A DNA stretch of 64,000 nucleotides from Meiothermus ruber DSM 1279 (lineage in GTDB: Bacteria; Deinococcota; Deinococci; Deinococcales; Thermaceae). Shown piece by piece: positions 46,783-55,580 of this stretch (the stretch's first letter is position 1; each line of letters opens with the position of its first letter). The position numbers and the translations under genes are program-made. The stretch is from contig NC_013946.1 in assembly GCF_000024425.1 (NCBI RefSeq), forward strand, positions 806,001 to 870,000, read 5' to 3'. Below the pieces are notes generated by a model that had not been told where the DNA came from, did no database searches, and saw only the letters and a list, made by a program, of their open reading frames with translations.

Positions 46783-46997
46783 AGCGCACTCCGATACAAA
46801 AACCCCTCACACCATAACAAACGGCAGAGACCTTTGACAGCCTCCACCATAAAATGCCGCCCACAGGCAGCTTTGGTTTTTCAGGGCGCATTATACCGAA
46901 TCGGGCGGGAGCCTCGATGCGCTAACAGCACGCCGGAGGCCCTTGTGGTCGGCGTGTTCTTTCGAGGTTTAGGCCATCGGAGGTCGGGCTGCCAGGG
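46783..46997. other. Intergenic region between mrpA and the LysN-like gene
   Basis: 215 bp. It holds the presumed mrpA promoter region on the minus strand (AT-rich stretch near 46800-46860) and a hairpin CACGCCGG (46928-46935) with CGGCGTG (46948-46954) just after the LysN-like gene end, a likely terminator. Exact promoter boxes are unclear. Confidence 0.4.
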
Positions 46998-48215
46998 TTA
47001 GGCCACCGGCGCCCGCCCCAGCATCCGGTGGATGGCCCGGCCCAGGCGCTGGAGGCCATCCTCGATCTGTTCGTGCGAGGCGCTCGAGTACGAAAGCCGC
47101 AGGGTGTTCTTGCCGCTGCCATCGGCAAAGAAGGGCTGCCCCGGTACGAAGGCCGTCTTCTCCTCCACGGCCTTTTTGAGGAGCTCGAGGCTGTCCAGCC
47201 CCGCGGGGGCGGTGAGCCAGAAGAACATTCCCCCTTTCGGCACAATCCAACCCATGTCCTCGGGCATGTATTTTTGCAGGGCCTGCAGCATCCAGTGGCA
47301 ACGGGTCTGGTAGGTCTGGCGGATTTTGTCGATCTGTTCGCCGTACCAGGCCCCATCCCGCACCAGTTCGTAGACCAGCATCTGGTTCAGGGTGGGGGTG
47401 TGCAGGTCGGCGCCCTGCTTGGCAAAGGTGATTTTTTGAATCAGCGGCCGGGGCCCCACCACCCAGGCCACCCGCAGGCCGGGGGCCAGGGTCTTGGAGG
47501 TGGTGCTGAGATAGATCACGTTGCCGCCGCCCAGCGCGTGGTCGAGGGCGTAGAGGGTGGGCAGGGGCTTCCCGTCGAAGTACAGCTCGGCGTAGGCGTC
47601 GTCTTCCAGGATGGGGGTTCGGTATTTGCGGGCCAGCTCGACGATGGCCCTGCGCCGCTCCAGGCCCATCAGCCGGCCTGAGGGGTTCTGGAAGGTGGGC
47701 AGCACGTACATAAACTTGACGGGACGGGCCTGGAGGGCGGCCTCGAGCGCCTCCAGCTCCAGCCCCTCGTCGTCCATGGGAACCGAGACATACTCGGGCT
47801 CGTAGGGGTTGAAAGCGCTCAGCGCCCCCAGGTAGGTGGGGGCCTCCACCAGCACCCTCGAGCCGGGGTCGATCAGCACCTTGCCGATGAGGTCGAGGCC
47901 CTGCTGCGAGCCCGAGACTATCTGCACGTTCTCGGGGGTGGCACCGGGTACGCGGCTGGCAATCCACTCCCGCAGGGGCAGGTGGCCCTCGGTGGTGCTG
48001 TACTGCAAGGCCTGAACCCCCTGCTCACGCAGGATGCGCTGGGTGGCCTCGCCGATGCGCTCTATGGGGAAGAGATCGGCCGCCGGCAGCCCCCCCGCAA
48101 AGCTGATGTAGCCCGGCTGGCTGGTGAGCTTGAGGATTTCGCGGATGGTCGAGGCCTGGATGCGCTTTGTTCGGGCGGCAAAGCGGGGTTCAAAGTTGGC
48201 TTCTAGGTTTTCCAC
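46998..48215 (-). CDS. PLP-dependent aminotransferase, LysN/2-aminoadipate aminotransferase-like
   Basis: A 405-residue class I aminotransferase. The N-terminus RIQASTIREILKLTSQPGYISFAGGLPAADLFP matches Thermus LysN (alpha-aminoadipate transaminase of the AAA lysine pathway). QNPSGRL and EDDAYAELYF (PLP Asp/Tyr) follow, with the Schiff-base Lys in STTSKTLAPGLRVAW near residue 238. The KQGADLHTPTLNQMLV stretch is also LysN-like. Assignment to LysN versus a broad-range paralogue is by similarity only. TAGACT lies 6 nt before the GTG start. Confidence 0.85.
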   Translation of the reverse strand: MENLEANFEPRFAARTKRIQASTIREILKLTSQPGYISFAGGLPAADLFPIERIGEATQRILREQGVQALQYSTTEGHLPLREWIASRVPGATPENVQIVSGSQQGLDLIGKVLIDPGSRVLVEAPTYLGALSAFNPYEPEYVSVPMDDEGLELEALEAALQARPVKFMYVLPTFQNPSGRLMGLERRRAIVELARKYRTPILEDDAYAELYFDGKPLPTLYALDHALGGGNVIYLSTTSKTLAPGLRVAWVVGPRPLIQKITFAKQGADLHTPTLNQMLVYELVRDGAWYGEQIDKIRQTYQTRCHWMLQALQKYMPEDMGWIVPKGGMFFWLTAPAGLDSLELLKKAVEEKTAFVPGQPFFADGSGKNTLRLSYSSASHEQIEDGLQRLGRAIHRMLGRAPVA

Positions 48216-48221
48216 CCTTCC

Positions 48222-48227
48222 AGTCTA
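48222..48227 (-). promoter_or_regulatory. -10 box of the LysN-like gene (leaderless)
   Basis: TAGACT on the minus strand, 6 nt before the GTG start at 48215. Confidence 0.5.
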
Positions 48228-48319
48228 CCCCGCATATATGACGTTTTGTATAGTTTGTGCCGCAAAGGCGTTAGGAAAAGCCAATGCTGGCTCAATGCAG
48301 CATGGGAAGCGCCGTTCCA

Positions 48320-49471
48320 TCAGCGGTGAAACTCCGGTTCAAACAGCCGGGCGTACTCGTCTAAAGCAAAGCGGTCGGTCATGCCGGCGATATAGTCGCA
48401 GGCGGCGCGGTGGATGCCCTCGGTCTCGGCGGCTTTCTGCACCTGGGGGGGCAGGAGGCGGGGGTCCTGGGTGTAGGCCTCAAAGAGCTTTTCCAGCACG
48501 AAGCGCGACTTGCCCACCTGCCGCACCACGTAGTAGTGGTGGTACAGGTTGGCGTACAGAAAGTCGCGCAGCTCGTCCAGTTGCCGGGTGAGGGTCTCGG
48601 AATAAACCGCCAGGGGGGCCGGGTGCCGACGGACGGCCTCGAGGCTATCTATCCGGTGCTGCTCGAGCAGGGCATGGGTGGCGGTGATGGTGTCGGTGAT
48701 GATCAGGCCCAGCAGCTCACGGATGAAAATCCGGCGGCTCATCTCGTCGAAGCGGTCGGGGTGCATACCCAGCTCCCTCAGCAACTCCCGCAGAAGCTCG
48801 ACCTCCCCAAGCTGGCCGGGCACCAAAAGCCCCGAGCGCAGGCCGTCGTCGAGGTCGTGGGCGTTGTAGGCGATCTCGTCGGCCAGGTTCACGATCTGGG
48901 CCTCGAGGCTGGGGCGTAGGTGGGGCTCGTAGCCCTCGGCGTCGGGCAGGTCGTAGCGGGTCTCGTGCTTGACGATGCCCTCGCGGGTCTCCCAGCACAG
49001 GTTCAGGCCGCGAAAGCCGGGGTAGCGCTGCTCGAGGTAGGTCACGATGCGCATGGATTGCTTGTTGTGGTCGAAGCCGCCGTGCCCCTGCATCAGCCCG
49101 TCCAGCACCGCCTCGCCCGAGTGCCCAAAGGGCGGATGCCCGAGGTCGTGGGCAAAGGCGATGGTCTCGGTGAGCTCGGGGTTCAGCCCCAGGGCGCGGG
49201 CGATGGAGCGGGCCACCTGGGCCACCTCGAGGGTGTGGGTCAGGCGGGTGCGGTAGTAGTCCCCCTCGAAGTTCACAAACACCTGGGTTTTGTACTGCAA
49301 GCGCCGGAAGGCGGTGGTGTGGTTGACGCGGTCGCGGTCTTTCTGGAAGGGGGTGCGGTAGCGCGACTCGGGCTCGGGGTGTTCGCGGCCCCGGCTCTGG
49401 CCCGACTTAACGGCGTAAGGGGCGAGGTACTGGGCCTCGAGGGCCTCGAGGCGGCTGCGTTCGAACAACAT
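48320..49471 (-). CDS. dgt: Deoxyguanosinetriphosphate triphosphohydrolase-like protein
   Basis: A 383-residue HD-superfamily dNTP triphosphohydrolase. The N-terminus RYRTPFQKDRDRVNHTTAFRRLQYKTQVFVN and the metal motifs TRLTHTLEVAQVARSIAR (His) and AFAHDLGHPPFGHSGE (His-Asp) are clear; ADEIAYNAHDLDDGL supplies the last Asp. It hydrolyses dNTPs to nucleosides and PPPi; substrate choice is not read from sequence. The promoter has TTGTCA, 18 bp, TAGACT, then 6 nt to the ATG. Confidence 0.93.
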   Translation of the reverse strand: MLFERSRLEALEAQYLAPYAVKSGQSRGREHPEPESRYRTPFQKDRDRVNHTTAFRRLQYKTQVFVNFEGDYYRTRLTHTLEVAQVARSIARALGLNPELTETIAFAHDLGHPPFGHSGEAVLDGLMQGHGGFDHNKQSMRIVTYLEQRYPGFRGLNLCWETREGIVKHETRYDLPDAEGYEPHLRPSLEAQIVNLADEIAYNAHDLDDGLRSGLLVPGQLGEVELLRELLRELGMHPDRFDEMSRRIFIRELLGLIITDTITATHALLEQHRIDSLEAVRRHPAPLAVYSETLTRQLDELRDFLYANLYHHYYVVRQVGKSRFVLEKLFEAYTQDPRLLPPQVQKAAETEGIHRAACDYIAGMTDRFALDEYARLFEPEFHR

Positions 49472-49477
49472 GGGCTC

Positions 49478-49507
49478 AGTCTACGCTTGCCCCCGTGCCC
49501 CTGACAA
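49478..49507 (-). promoter_or_regulatory. dgt promoter (leaderless)
   Basis: -35 TTGTCA (49502-49507), 18-bp spacer, -10 TAGACT (49478-49483) on the minus strand, 6 nt to the ATG at 49471. Confidence 0.65.
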
Positions 49508-49710
49508 ACCGGCGGTAGCTAACAGCCCTACACTCTTCGAAACCATCCAGCTCGACAACTGCGAACGGCCTTTCAAATGCCCACCTCTTCCACGCCTGCA
49601 AAGCTGTGAGCCCGGCTCTGCGGAGCGCAATTTACACCTGCTCGGCAAAACCACGTTGGTTCATAAATCACCCTATCTGGAGTGGTATGCAGCAATAATC
49701 ACTATCTGGC

Positions 49711-50664
49711 ATGAACCACGACAGGATCGAAGCTTTGCTTGAACGGATTGCCCTTGCGCTGGAACAAATGGTTGCGCAGGCCAATCAACATCGCACCCCT
49801 AACGTTGCTTACTCCCAAAGTCACAGTGATACAGAAAAAACCAGCCTGGAGCCATCGAGCCGCAACTCCAACGCTTCCTCCCTTTCAATCCTGGAGCCTT
49901 TCCTTAAGGCTCGAGGAATCCAGATCAAAGTTCGCCCTGCCGAAGATGCGGCCGACCAGGTCATTGATAGCTTGTCGTTGTTTCTGGGAGAGCGCTACGA
50001 CGCCCTTGCGGGTCTTCTTAGCAAGATCAAGCGGGCCATGCAGACTGGGGCGCAGATCACCGAAAGCCTCAAAGATCGCCCGCAACAGGACATCAGCTCC
50101 GCTTGCCAATTCTGCACACGGCTTTACGAGGTGGCCTTTCTCGAGCAATATCAATACTTTCGATCGCCCACATACTTAATCAAGGCAAAGACCACCACCT
50201 TGCCAAAGGCCCAGCGCTTTTTCGGTGGGCAGTGGCTTGAACGCTTTATTCTCCAGAAAGTCAAAGCTGTTTATGCCCAGGCTAGTTCAGAGGTCAGTGA
50301 GCAATTGGCCTTCGAGTATCTTATCAACCCCCAGATCATCCTACCCAACGGCGACGATTTCGAACTCGACATCCTGGCCGCTATGGGATCGTCTATCTAC
50401 TGGATTGAGGCCAAGTCCGGCGACTACCAGCAGCACGTGGCCAAGTATTCCAAGTTTGCACGCCTTCTGGGGCTCGATCCCGATCATTCCTTCATGGTGC
50501 TAGCAGATGTGCCGGAGGATCGCTGCGAGGCACTCTCAGCGCTGTTTTCCATGACCGTTTGTACCCTGCGATCATTCGAGGAAAAGCTGCTAACAGTCGT
50601 GCGAAGCGACACAGCACAGCAAAGCGCTGCGGCAGATGGGTTTTCATCTACGGCTGGGCGCTAA
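49711..50664 (+). CDS. Stand-alone PD-(D/E)XK nuclease-like protein (DUF1887/Card1 nuclease fold)
   Basis: A 317-residue protein. Residues 1-25 are a helix, 26-60 a polar linker, 60-170 a mainly helical domain (KARGIQIKVRPAEDAADQVIDSL; FCTRLYEVAFLEQYQYFRSP). Residues 168-260 resemble the nuclease domain of Card1/Can2 (DUF1887): GGQWLERFILQKV, then FELDILAAMGSSIYWIEAKSGDY, with E/D and ExK (IEAK) residues spaced as a PD-(D/E)XK active site. No CARF sensor domain is present. It lies alone, AT-richer than its neighbours, next to IS debris. Function unknown; a defence or DNA-processing role is inferred. Confidence 0.7.
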   Translation: MNHDRIEALLERIALALEQMVAQANQHRTPNVAYSQSHSDTEKTSLEPSSRNSNASSLSILEPFLKARGIQIKVRPAEDAADQVIDSLSLFLGERYDALAGLLSKIKRAMQTGAQITESLKDRPQQDISSACQFCTRLYEVAFLEQYQYFRSPTYLIKAKTTTLPKAQRFFGGQWLERFILQKVKAVYAQASSEVSEQLAFEYLINPQIILPNGDDFELDILAAMGSSIYWIEAKSGDYQQHVAKYSKFARLLGLDPDHSFMVLADVPEDRCEALSALFSMTVCTLRSFEEKLLTVVRSDTAQQSAAADGFSSTAGR

Positions 50665-50790
50665 ATAGTAGAAGCCTCGAGGTACATCGCTTTATTTGTG
50701 GCTGAAATCCCGCGGCCTCAAGCAGTTGTTGTAGCTCAAGCCGAAAAACCTCGAGCTTGCTGGAGATGAGCCGACGCTGCCCCTTGTTTC
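50648..50790 (-). pseudogene. Unassigned gene fragment
   Basis: The minus strand reads for about 46 codons to a TAG at 50648-50650, ending LELQQLLEAAGFQPQIKRC then TSRLLLFSAQP, which looks like a protein C-terminus (helix-strand pattern seen in methyltransferase tails). No start or upstream part is present. Weak support. Confidence 0.25.
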
Positions 50791-50795
50791 CAGCC

Positions 50796-50834
50796 CAGGA
50801 TGGCAGGGGTGGGAGCCTGGTTGTCAAGTAGCAC
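50796..50834 (+). mobile_element. Tail of an IS related to the remnant at 39656
   Basis: CAGGATGGCAGGGGTGG (50796-50812) is identical to the minus strand of 39681-39697, and TCAAGTAGCAC (50824-50834) equals the right terminal repeat at 40136-40146. Only the transposase tail and one end remain. Confidence 0.5.
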
Positions 50835-50970
50835 TACTGTATGTAGCAAACGATTAACCAATCACAGAGCCTTGACAAAAAAGACAAAGTGATGGTAGAA
50901 ATCGGCCGGCGAATACGCCAAACAGAGAGGCTCAGTAATGGCCGAGAGCTATGCTAGCCCGAGTTGTTGC

Positions 50971-51222
50971 CTAGAAGGCGCCCTTCGGCAGGAGCATCAG
51001 GTTGTGGGACAGAGCAAAAAGGCGGATCCCCAGGGTCACCGCGTGGATCTGCCGGGAGGATCGGGTGTGGGTTCTGCTTCCTACCGTCCCCCCATATCCT
51101 TGCCCCACGATGGGCCTAGGCCTGATTCCGTGTCGTCCACCAAGGGGTGGAGCCTCGAGCCTTGGAAGGAGGCCTGTCGGCTGTCCAGGGCGCAATGCTG
51201 AACCTGGGTAAGGTTCTTTCAA
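50971..51222 (-). pseudogene. Possible second transposase remnant
   Basis: The minus-strand frame ends IHAVTLGIRLFALSHNLML then LPKGAF, similar in style to transposase C-termini (LALAHNL). The upstream part has no recognisable domain. The rest of 50665-51288 (about 620 bp) contains no other gene; a TTGACA at 50873 lacks a matching -10. Confidence 0.3.
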
Positions 51223-51288
51223 AGGCGAGAGAGATAGGGAGAGGAGCGATAACTTGGGTAATCCTAGTTTGTTTGGGGAGGTTTTCTT

Positions 51289-53313
51289 GTGAGAGATCTG
51301 TTTTTTCCCCTTCTGATGGGGTTGGCCTTGTTACTTGCGGCGTGCTCAGGTTCGGGGAATGCCCCTAGCTTCACCCTCAGCCTGGAGTCCACCACCCTAG
51401 CGGTGGCGCAGGGGGATAGCGGCACCTTCCAAATCACTACTACTGCACAGAACGGGTTTACGGGGACGGTTGCTCTCTCTCTGGAGGGTGCCCCCGCGGG
51501 GGTCAGCCTTTCCCCCACCAGCGTTCAGGTGACGGGGACGGCCCCGGCAACCCACACCCTGACCATCGCTGTGGATGGCACGGTGGAGTCGGGGGACTAC
51601 CCCATCACCCTGAAGGGGGCTTCTGGTGCCATCACCAAGCTGGCGGACTTTACGCTAAAAGTGCTTCCTGCGGGGTCTCACACCTTGAGCGGGGCGATTC
51701 TGAGCGAGGGGGCTGGGGCCCCGGTGCAGGGGGCTTCCTTGCGCCTTTACTTCCAGGGCACCCTTTTGCGCACCGCCACCTCCGATGGGGAGGGTCGCTT
51801 TACCTTCGACCGGCTTCCTGAGGGGGGCTACCGCCTCGAGGTGCAGAAGTCCGGTATGGCGGGAAGCGTGGTGGAGGGCATTCCCGTTCCGGCCATGTCC
51901 AGCGTGACGGTGATCCAGAAGCCAGCCTTTGATGCCAGCGCCACCACCACGCCTCCTACGCTGAAAATCACCCAAAACGGCACCAATTCCCTGGAAGGCC
52001 AGACCTTCACCAACACCATTCCCTTCCGGGTGCAGGTGGATACCTCCAAGGACTACGTCAAGCCCATGCGCTACATCTACGTAGCCTTGGGGCGTACCCC
52101 CGGTTCGGCTTTTCTAAGCCAAACGGCCACCTCCAGCCGGAGCTTCTTTGCGAGCACAGAGGATACCGGTAGCCAGACCCTTGCTGGCTCCCAAGTGGCA
52201 GGCCTGGGGGATACCGATGGAGAGCGGGTGTACCTGGAAGTGGTGGCCTACGACTTCAACAACAACCGGAGCCACTACATTCTCCCCATCACCTTCATCA
52301 ACACCGCTTCCACCCAGACCAGCACGGTGAGCGCCCCCACCCAGGTGGCCGCCACGGCCATCACCCTGACCCAGGCCGTGGGCTTCTACAGCGTTAAGGC
52401 CCCCCTCTCCCTCACCGTGCCCCTGGGCAAAGGCCAGATAGGGGAGATGCCCCTGGCCGCACCCGAGGGGAGCAACCTCTACGTGGAGGTGCGCTGGTGC
52501 TACACAGCTTCTGCTGTGCCCTTCGCCTTTGACATAGAGCGCTCCCAAGACGGCCAGAACTGGACCCGGGTGGGCACGGTGGGCGGGGCCCGGAGCGCCA
52601 GCTGCCCCACCAGCGCTTTTAACCGTCCCTTCTTCTTCCGGGACGCTTCCTCGGACCTTACCCCCGGCCAGACCTACTACTACCGGGTGGTGGCCCGGGG
52701 GGCCAACCGGGCGGAGAGCACCCCCAGCTCTACTACTCCCTTGCCGCCTTTCTTCGCCCCCCTCCAGGCCCCTGCGGACGAGATCAAGAACGTCTCCAAG
52801 AAGCCGAACTTTGTCATCGGACATCCACAGTTGAACCTCGGTGCAGATGGTGCAGCCTACAACCTCGTTCTTTGGGACACCCTTACGGGGGATAATGTGA
52901 CCTGGCAGACCCTAGGTGGCGGGTTGCTCCTCGTGGAGTTTGGTACCGGAGATGAGGGGAACGGGATTCCCCAGGGCGAGGCGCTGGTGTACGGTTTGCC
53001 GGGGGGCAACCTGGCCGTCTATACCGACACCGCGGGGCTTCTGGATTCCAGCCGCCCCAACGTGGTGCCTGTGGACGTGTTCCAGGGCACCGTGACCCTG
53101 CCCTACAACTTTGACGGCTACGCTTCTCTACCGGAGCTTCAGGCCCTCAGAACCTATGCCTGGCAGCTCTACGTCAGCTACGCCTACAAGTACAACCCCG
53201 ACGAAGGCTACCGGATTTCCGCTTACAGCGTGCAGACCTGGCCCAGCTCCACCTCTTTTATCCGTTTGAGCCGCCCCGGAACCCAGGTCTTTGAGTTCAC
53301 CACGGGAGAGTGA
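51289..53313 (+). CDS. Large extracellular lipoprotein with Ig-like and CnaB-like domains
   Basis: A 674-residue lipoprotein: signal peptide with lipobox LLLAACSG (Cys at residue 19). Residues 25-125 form an Ig-like domain (SFTLSLESTTLAVAQGDSGTF), 130-210 a carboxypeptidase-regulatory/CnaB-like domain (GAPVQGASLRLYFQG; GRFTFDRLPEGGYRLEV), 215-340 and 350-500 further beta domains including a fibronectin-III-like stretch (QTYYYRVVARGANRAES). No enzyme motif. GTG 51289 is the start. It is 4 bp before the subtilase gene. Codon choice (more CTC/CTT Leu) and rarity of CTCGAG differ from neighbours. Confidence 0.8.
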   Translation: MRDLFFPLLMGLALLLAACSGSGNAPSFTLSLESTTLAVAQGDSGTFQITTTAQNGFTGTVALSLEGAPAGVSLSPTSVQVTGTAPATHTLTIAVDGTVESGDYPITLKGASGAITKLADFTLKVLPAGSHTLSGAILSEGAGAPVQGASLRLYFQGTLLRTATSDGEGRFTFDRLPEGGYRLEVQKSGMAGSVVEGIPVPAMSSVTVIQKPAFDASATTTPPTLKITQNGTNSLEGQTFTNTIPFRVQVDTSKDYVKPMRYIYVALGRTPGSAFLSQTATSSRSFFASTEDTGSQTLAGSQVAGLGDTDGERVYLEVVAYDFNNNRSHYILPITFINTASTQTSTVSAPTQVAATAITLTQAVGFYSVKAPLSLTVPLGKGQIGEMPLAAPEGSNLYVEVRWCYTASAVPFAFDIERSQDGQNWTRVGTVGGARSASCPTSAFNRPFFFRDASSDLTPGQTYYYRVVARGANRAESTPSSTTPLPPFFAPLQAPADEIKNVSKKPNFVIGHPQLNLGADGAAYNLVLWDTLTGDNVTWQTLGGGLLLVEFGTGDEGNGIPQGEALVYGLPGGNLAVYTDTAGLLDSSRPNVVPVDVFQGTVTLPYNFDGYASLPELQALRTYAWQLYVSYAYKYNPDEGYRISAYSVQTWPSSTSFIRLSRPGTQVFEFTTGE

Positions 53314-53317
53314 GACG

Positions 53318-55411
53318 ATGAGGAAGGTAAATCTTCGCCCTAACGGGTGGATTTGGCTTCTAGCCCTTGGCCTAGCGATCCTTCTTGCGGCCTGCACCCA
53401 GCCTGCGGCTCGGGTGGCTCAGGGGCCGGCCCAGGCCCCAGAGCTGGCTTCCCATAAAGGGGTTACCTACGTGAAAGGCCAGGTGGTGGTGGCCTACCAC
53501 GAGGAGGGGGCCCTTCAAGAGGCCATTCGCAGGCTGGGAGCCAAGGAGGTGGCCCGGATCCCTGAGCTCAGGGCGGCCCTGCTCCAGGTTCCCGGGGATG
53601 CCCTGAAGGCCAGCCAGGCCCTTAAGGGTCTTCCTGGTCTGCGCTATGCCGAGCCCCACTTTGCGATGGTTCAGGCTCCTAAAGACGACCCGGTAGAACG
53701 GCTTGGGGGAGGGCTGGCATCCTTGGGTAACCCCGCTGATCAGATCCTGGATGAGCTGCCCCAGTACGCCCTGGATCCGCGGCACCTGGACGCCAAAGGG
53801 GCCTGGGACCGGGGGTTTATGGGGGAGGGGGTAACCGTAGCCATCATCGATGACCCCGCGGACGTCACCCACCCCGACCTGGCGGCCAACTGGGCGGGGA
53901 AGGCCTACGACCCCGTCACCGACACCACCTATACCTCGGCCCAAGATTGGCTGACCTTCATCCAGGGCCTGGGGGCCCTAGCAGACACCTCTCACGGCAC
54001 CTTTGTGGCTTCCACCGTGAGCGCGCCCAAGGACGGCCGGGGGATTGCCGGTCTAGCTCCCAAGAGCAAGTTCCTCCCCGTGGCCATCTTCCAGCCGGGC
54101 TACGTGGGGGACTTCTACGTGGCCCGGGGGGTGGTCTGGGCGGTGAACCGGGGGGCCCAGGTGCTCAACAACTCCTGGGGTGGTCTGGGGTACGGCAACC
54201 TGGTGAAGGAGGCCTTTGATTACGCCCTAGCCAACGGCGTGGTGGTGGTGGCCAGCGCCGGGAACTCCTACAAGGACGAGATAAGCACCCCCGCCGGCTA
54301 CCCGGGTGTCATCGCCTCCGCCGCCGCGGACGGCAACCGCAACAAGACGGACTTCTCCACCTACGGCCGCCACATCTCCAGCGCTGCCCCCGGCCTGGAT
54401 GTCCTCCTCGCTAACCCCACCTGGCTGGGGGGCGGGTACGGCCTGATCTCCGGTACCTCCTTCTCCGGCCCCTACACCGCTGCGGCCGCGGCCCTGGTCA
54501 AGGCCGCCTGCCCCGGGGCCACCCCCTACCAGGTTCGCCGGGCCCTGGAGACCACCACCTGGGAGGGGAGCTTCACCCGGGAGAAGGGCTGGGGCCACCT
54601 GAACGCCCGCAACCTGGCCGGGCTCCTGGCCCAGGGGTGTAGCGCCCTGCCCCAGAAGGGCTCGGTGGTGCGGGTGAAGGTGGAGTACCAGAACGAGCGC
54701 GGCACCTTCCCGGGCCTCTTTGCCGACGTCATCCTCCGGGGCCAGGGCCTCCGCCCCGGGGATCCCACGGACGCCACCCCCATGTACTGGGCCAAGACGG
54801 ACGCGGGCGGGGAGGCCTGGTTCTACGAGATCGCCCCTGGAACCTACGATATCTATGTGGCCGGAGCTGACCTGGCCCTCACCGGGGGCTTGCCCGAGGA
54901 GCGGGGGACTTTTGTGGGGGTACTGGTGGCCAATCCGAGTTCCAGCGCGGCCCAGCCGGATTACAAGCTGGTGCGCCTCCTAGCCACAGAGGTGAACCTC
55001 AACCCCACGGACCCCTACGAGCCCAACGATACCCCGGCCCAGGCCACGCCCATCGTCTACGGCCAGACCACCCAGGTGGCCTACATCTTCGGCCAGCCCC
55101 AGGATCGCGATTTCTTCACCTTCACCGGCAGCGCGGGCGACCAGATCCGGGCCCGGGTGTATGCCCGGTCTGGCCTGGGAGGAACCCTGGACTCCTACCT
55201 CTACCTCCTGGATGGAAGCGGCAACGTGCTGGCCGAGAACGACGACCTGGTGAGCGGGCAGATCACGGATTCCGAGATCGCCTACACCCTGCCCGCGAAC
55301 GGGACGTACTACCTGGTGGTGACGAGCTACACCATCGCCGAAGGCGGGCAGGACAACAACCCCTTCAACAAGTACCGCCTCGAGCTTCAAAGAAGCTCCT
55401 CCACACCCTAG
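53318..55411 (+). CDS. Subtilisin-like (S8) serine protease lipoprotein
   Basis: A 697-residue exported protease. Lipobox ILLAACTQ near residue 25, an inhibitor-I9-like propeptide at about 50-120 (VKGQVVVAYHEEGALQEAI), and the S8 catalytic triad: Asp in VAIIDDPADVTHPDL, His in DTSHGTFVAST, Ser in SGTSFSGPYTAAA near residue 395. The oxyanion Asn is in ASAGNSYKDE. Residues 455-550 are a beta domain and 560-690 a PPC-like domain (DPYEPNDTPAQATPI; DRDFFTFTGSAGDQI). Coupled to the lipoprotein gene before it. Confidence 0.93.
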   Translation: MRKVNLRPNGWIWLLALGLAILLAACTQPAARVAQGPAQAPELASHKGVTYVKGQVVVAYHEEGALQEAIRRLGAKEVARIPELRAALLQVPGDALKASQALKGLPGLRYAEPHFAMVQAPKDDPVERLGGGLASLGNPADQILDELPQYALDPRHLDAKGAWDRGFMGEGVTVAIIDDPADVTHPDLAANWAGKAYDPVTDTTYTSAQDWLTFIQGLGALADTSHGTFVASTVSAPKDGRGIAGLAPKSKFLPVAIFQPGYVGDFYVARGVVWAVNRGAQVLNNSWGGLGYGNLVKEAFDYALANGVVVVASAGNSYKDEISTPAGYPGVIASAAADGNRNKTDFSTYGRHISSAAPGLDVLLANPTWLGGGYGLISGTSFSGPYTAAAAALVKAACPGATPYQVRRALETTTWEGSFTREKGWGHLNARNLAGLLAQGCSALPQKGSVVRVKVEYQNERGTFPGLFADVILRGQGLRPGDPTDATPMYWAKTDAGGEAWFYEIAPGTYDIYVAGADLALTGGLPEERGTFVGVLVANPSSSAAQPDYKLVRLLATEVNLNPTDPYEPNDTPAQATPIVYGQTTQVAYIFGQPQDRDFFTFTGSAGDQIRARVYARSGLGGTLDSYLYLLDGSGNVLAENDDLVSGQITDSEIAYTLPANGTYYLVVTSYTIAEGGQDNNPFNKYRLELQRSSSTP

Positions 55412-55427
55412 GTTCTAAACCTGAACG

Positions 55428-55454
55428 GCCCCGGGGGGCACCCCCGGGGCTCTT
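55428..55454 (+). terminator. Terminator of the lipoprotein-subtilase operon
   Basis: Perfect 10-bp stem GCCCCGGGGG (55428-55437) / CCCCCGGGGC (55441-55450) with a 3-nt loop, followed by TCTT. Confidence 0.85.
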
Positions 55455-55580
55455 GCCTTCACTATCCGACCGGCGCTGCTCTCATCCAGGCGGAAGAGGG
55501 CGGGACAATCCGGTATTTCGAGTTGATGAGACGTCTCCAAATATGGAGGTTTTTGAATACCGCATGGGAAGGATTGGGTA

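Noticed and set aside
50873-50905. TTGACA in the intergenic region as a promoter
   Set aside because: Only a weak ATGGTA follows, and no gene starts nearby.
55500-55575. CTCCA-AATA-TGGAG hairpin near 55540
   Set aside because: Short five-base stem with no T-run; could be part of the esterase 3' end but is too weak to call.
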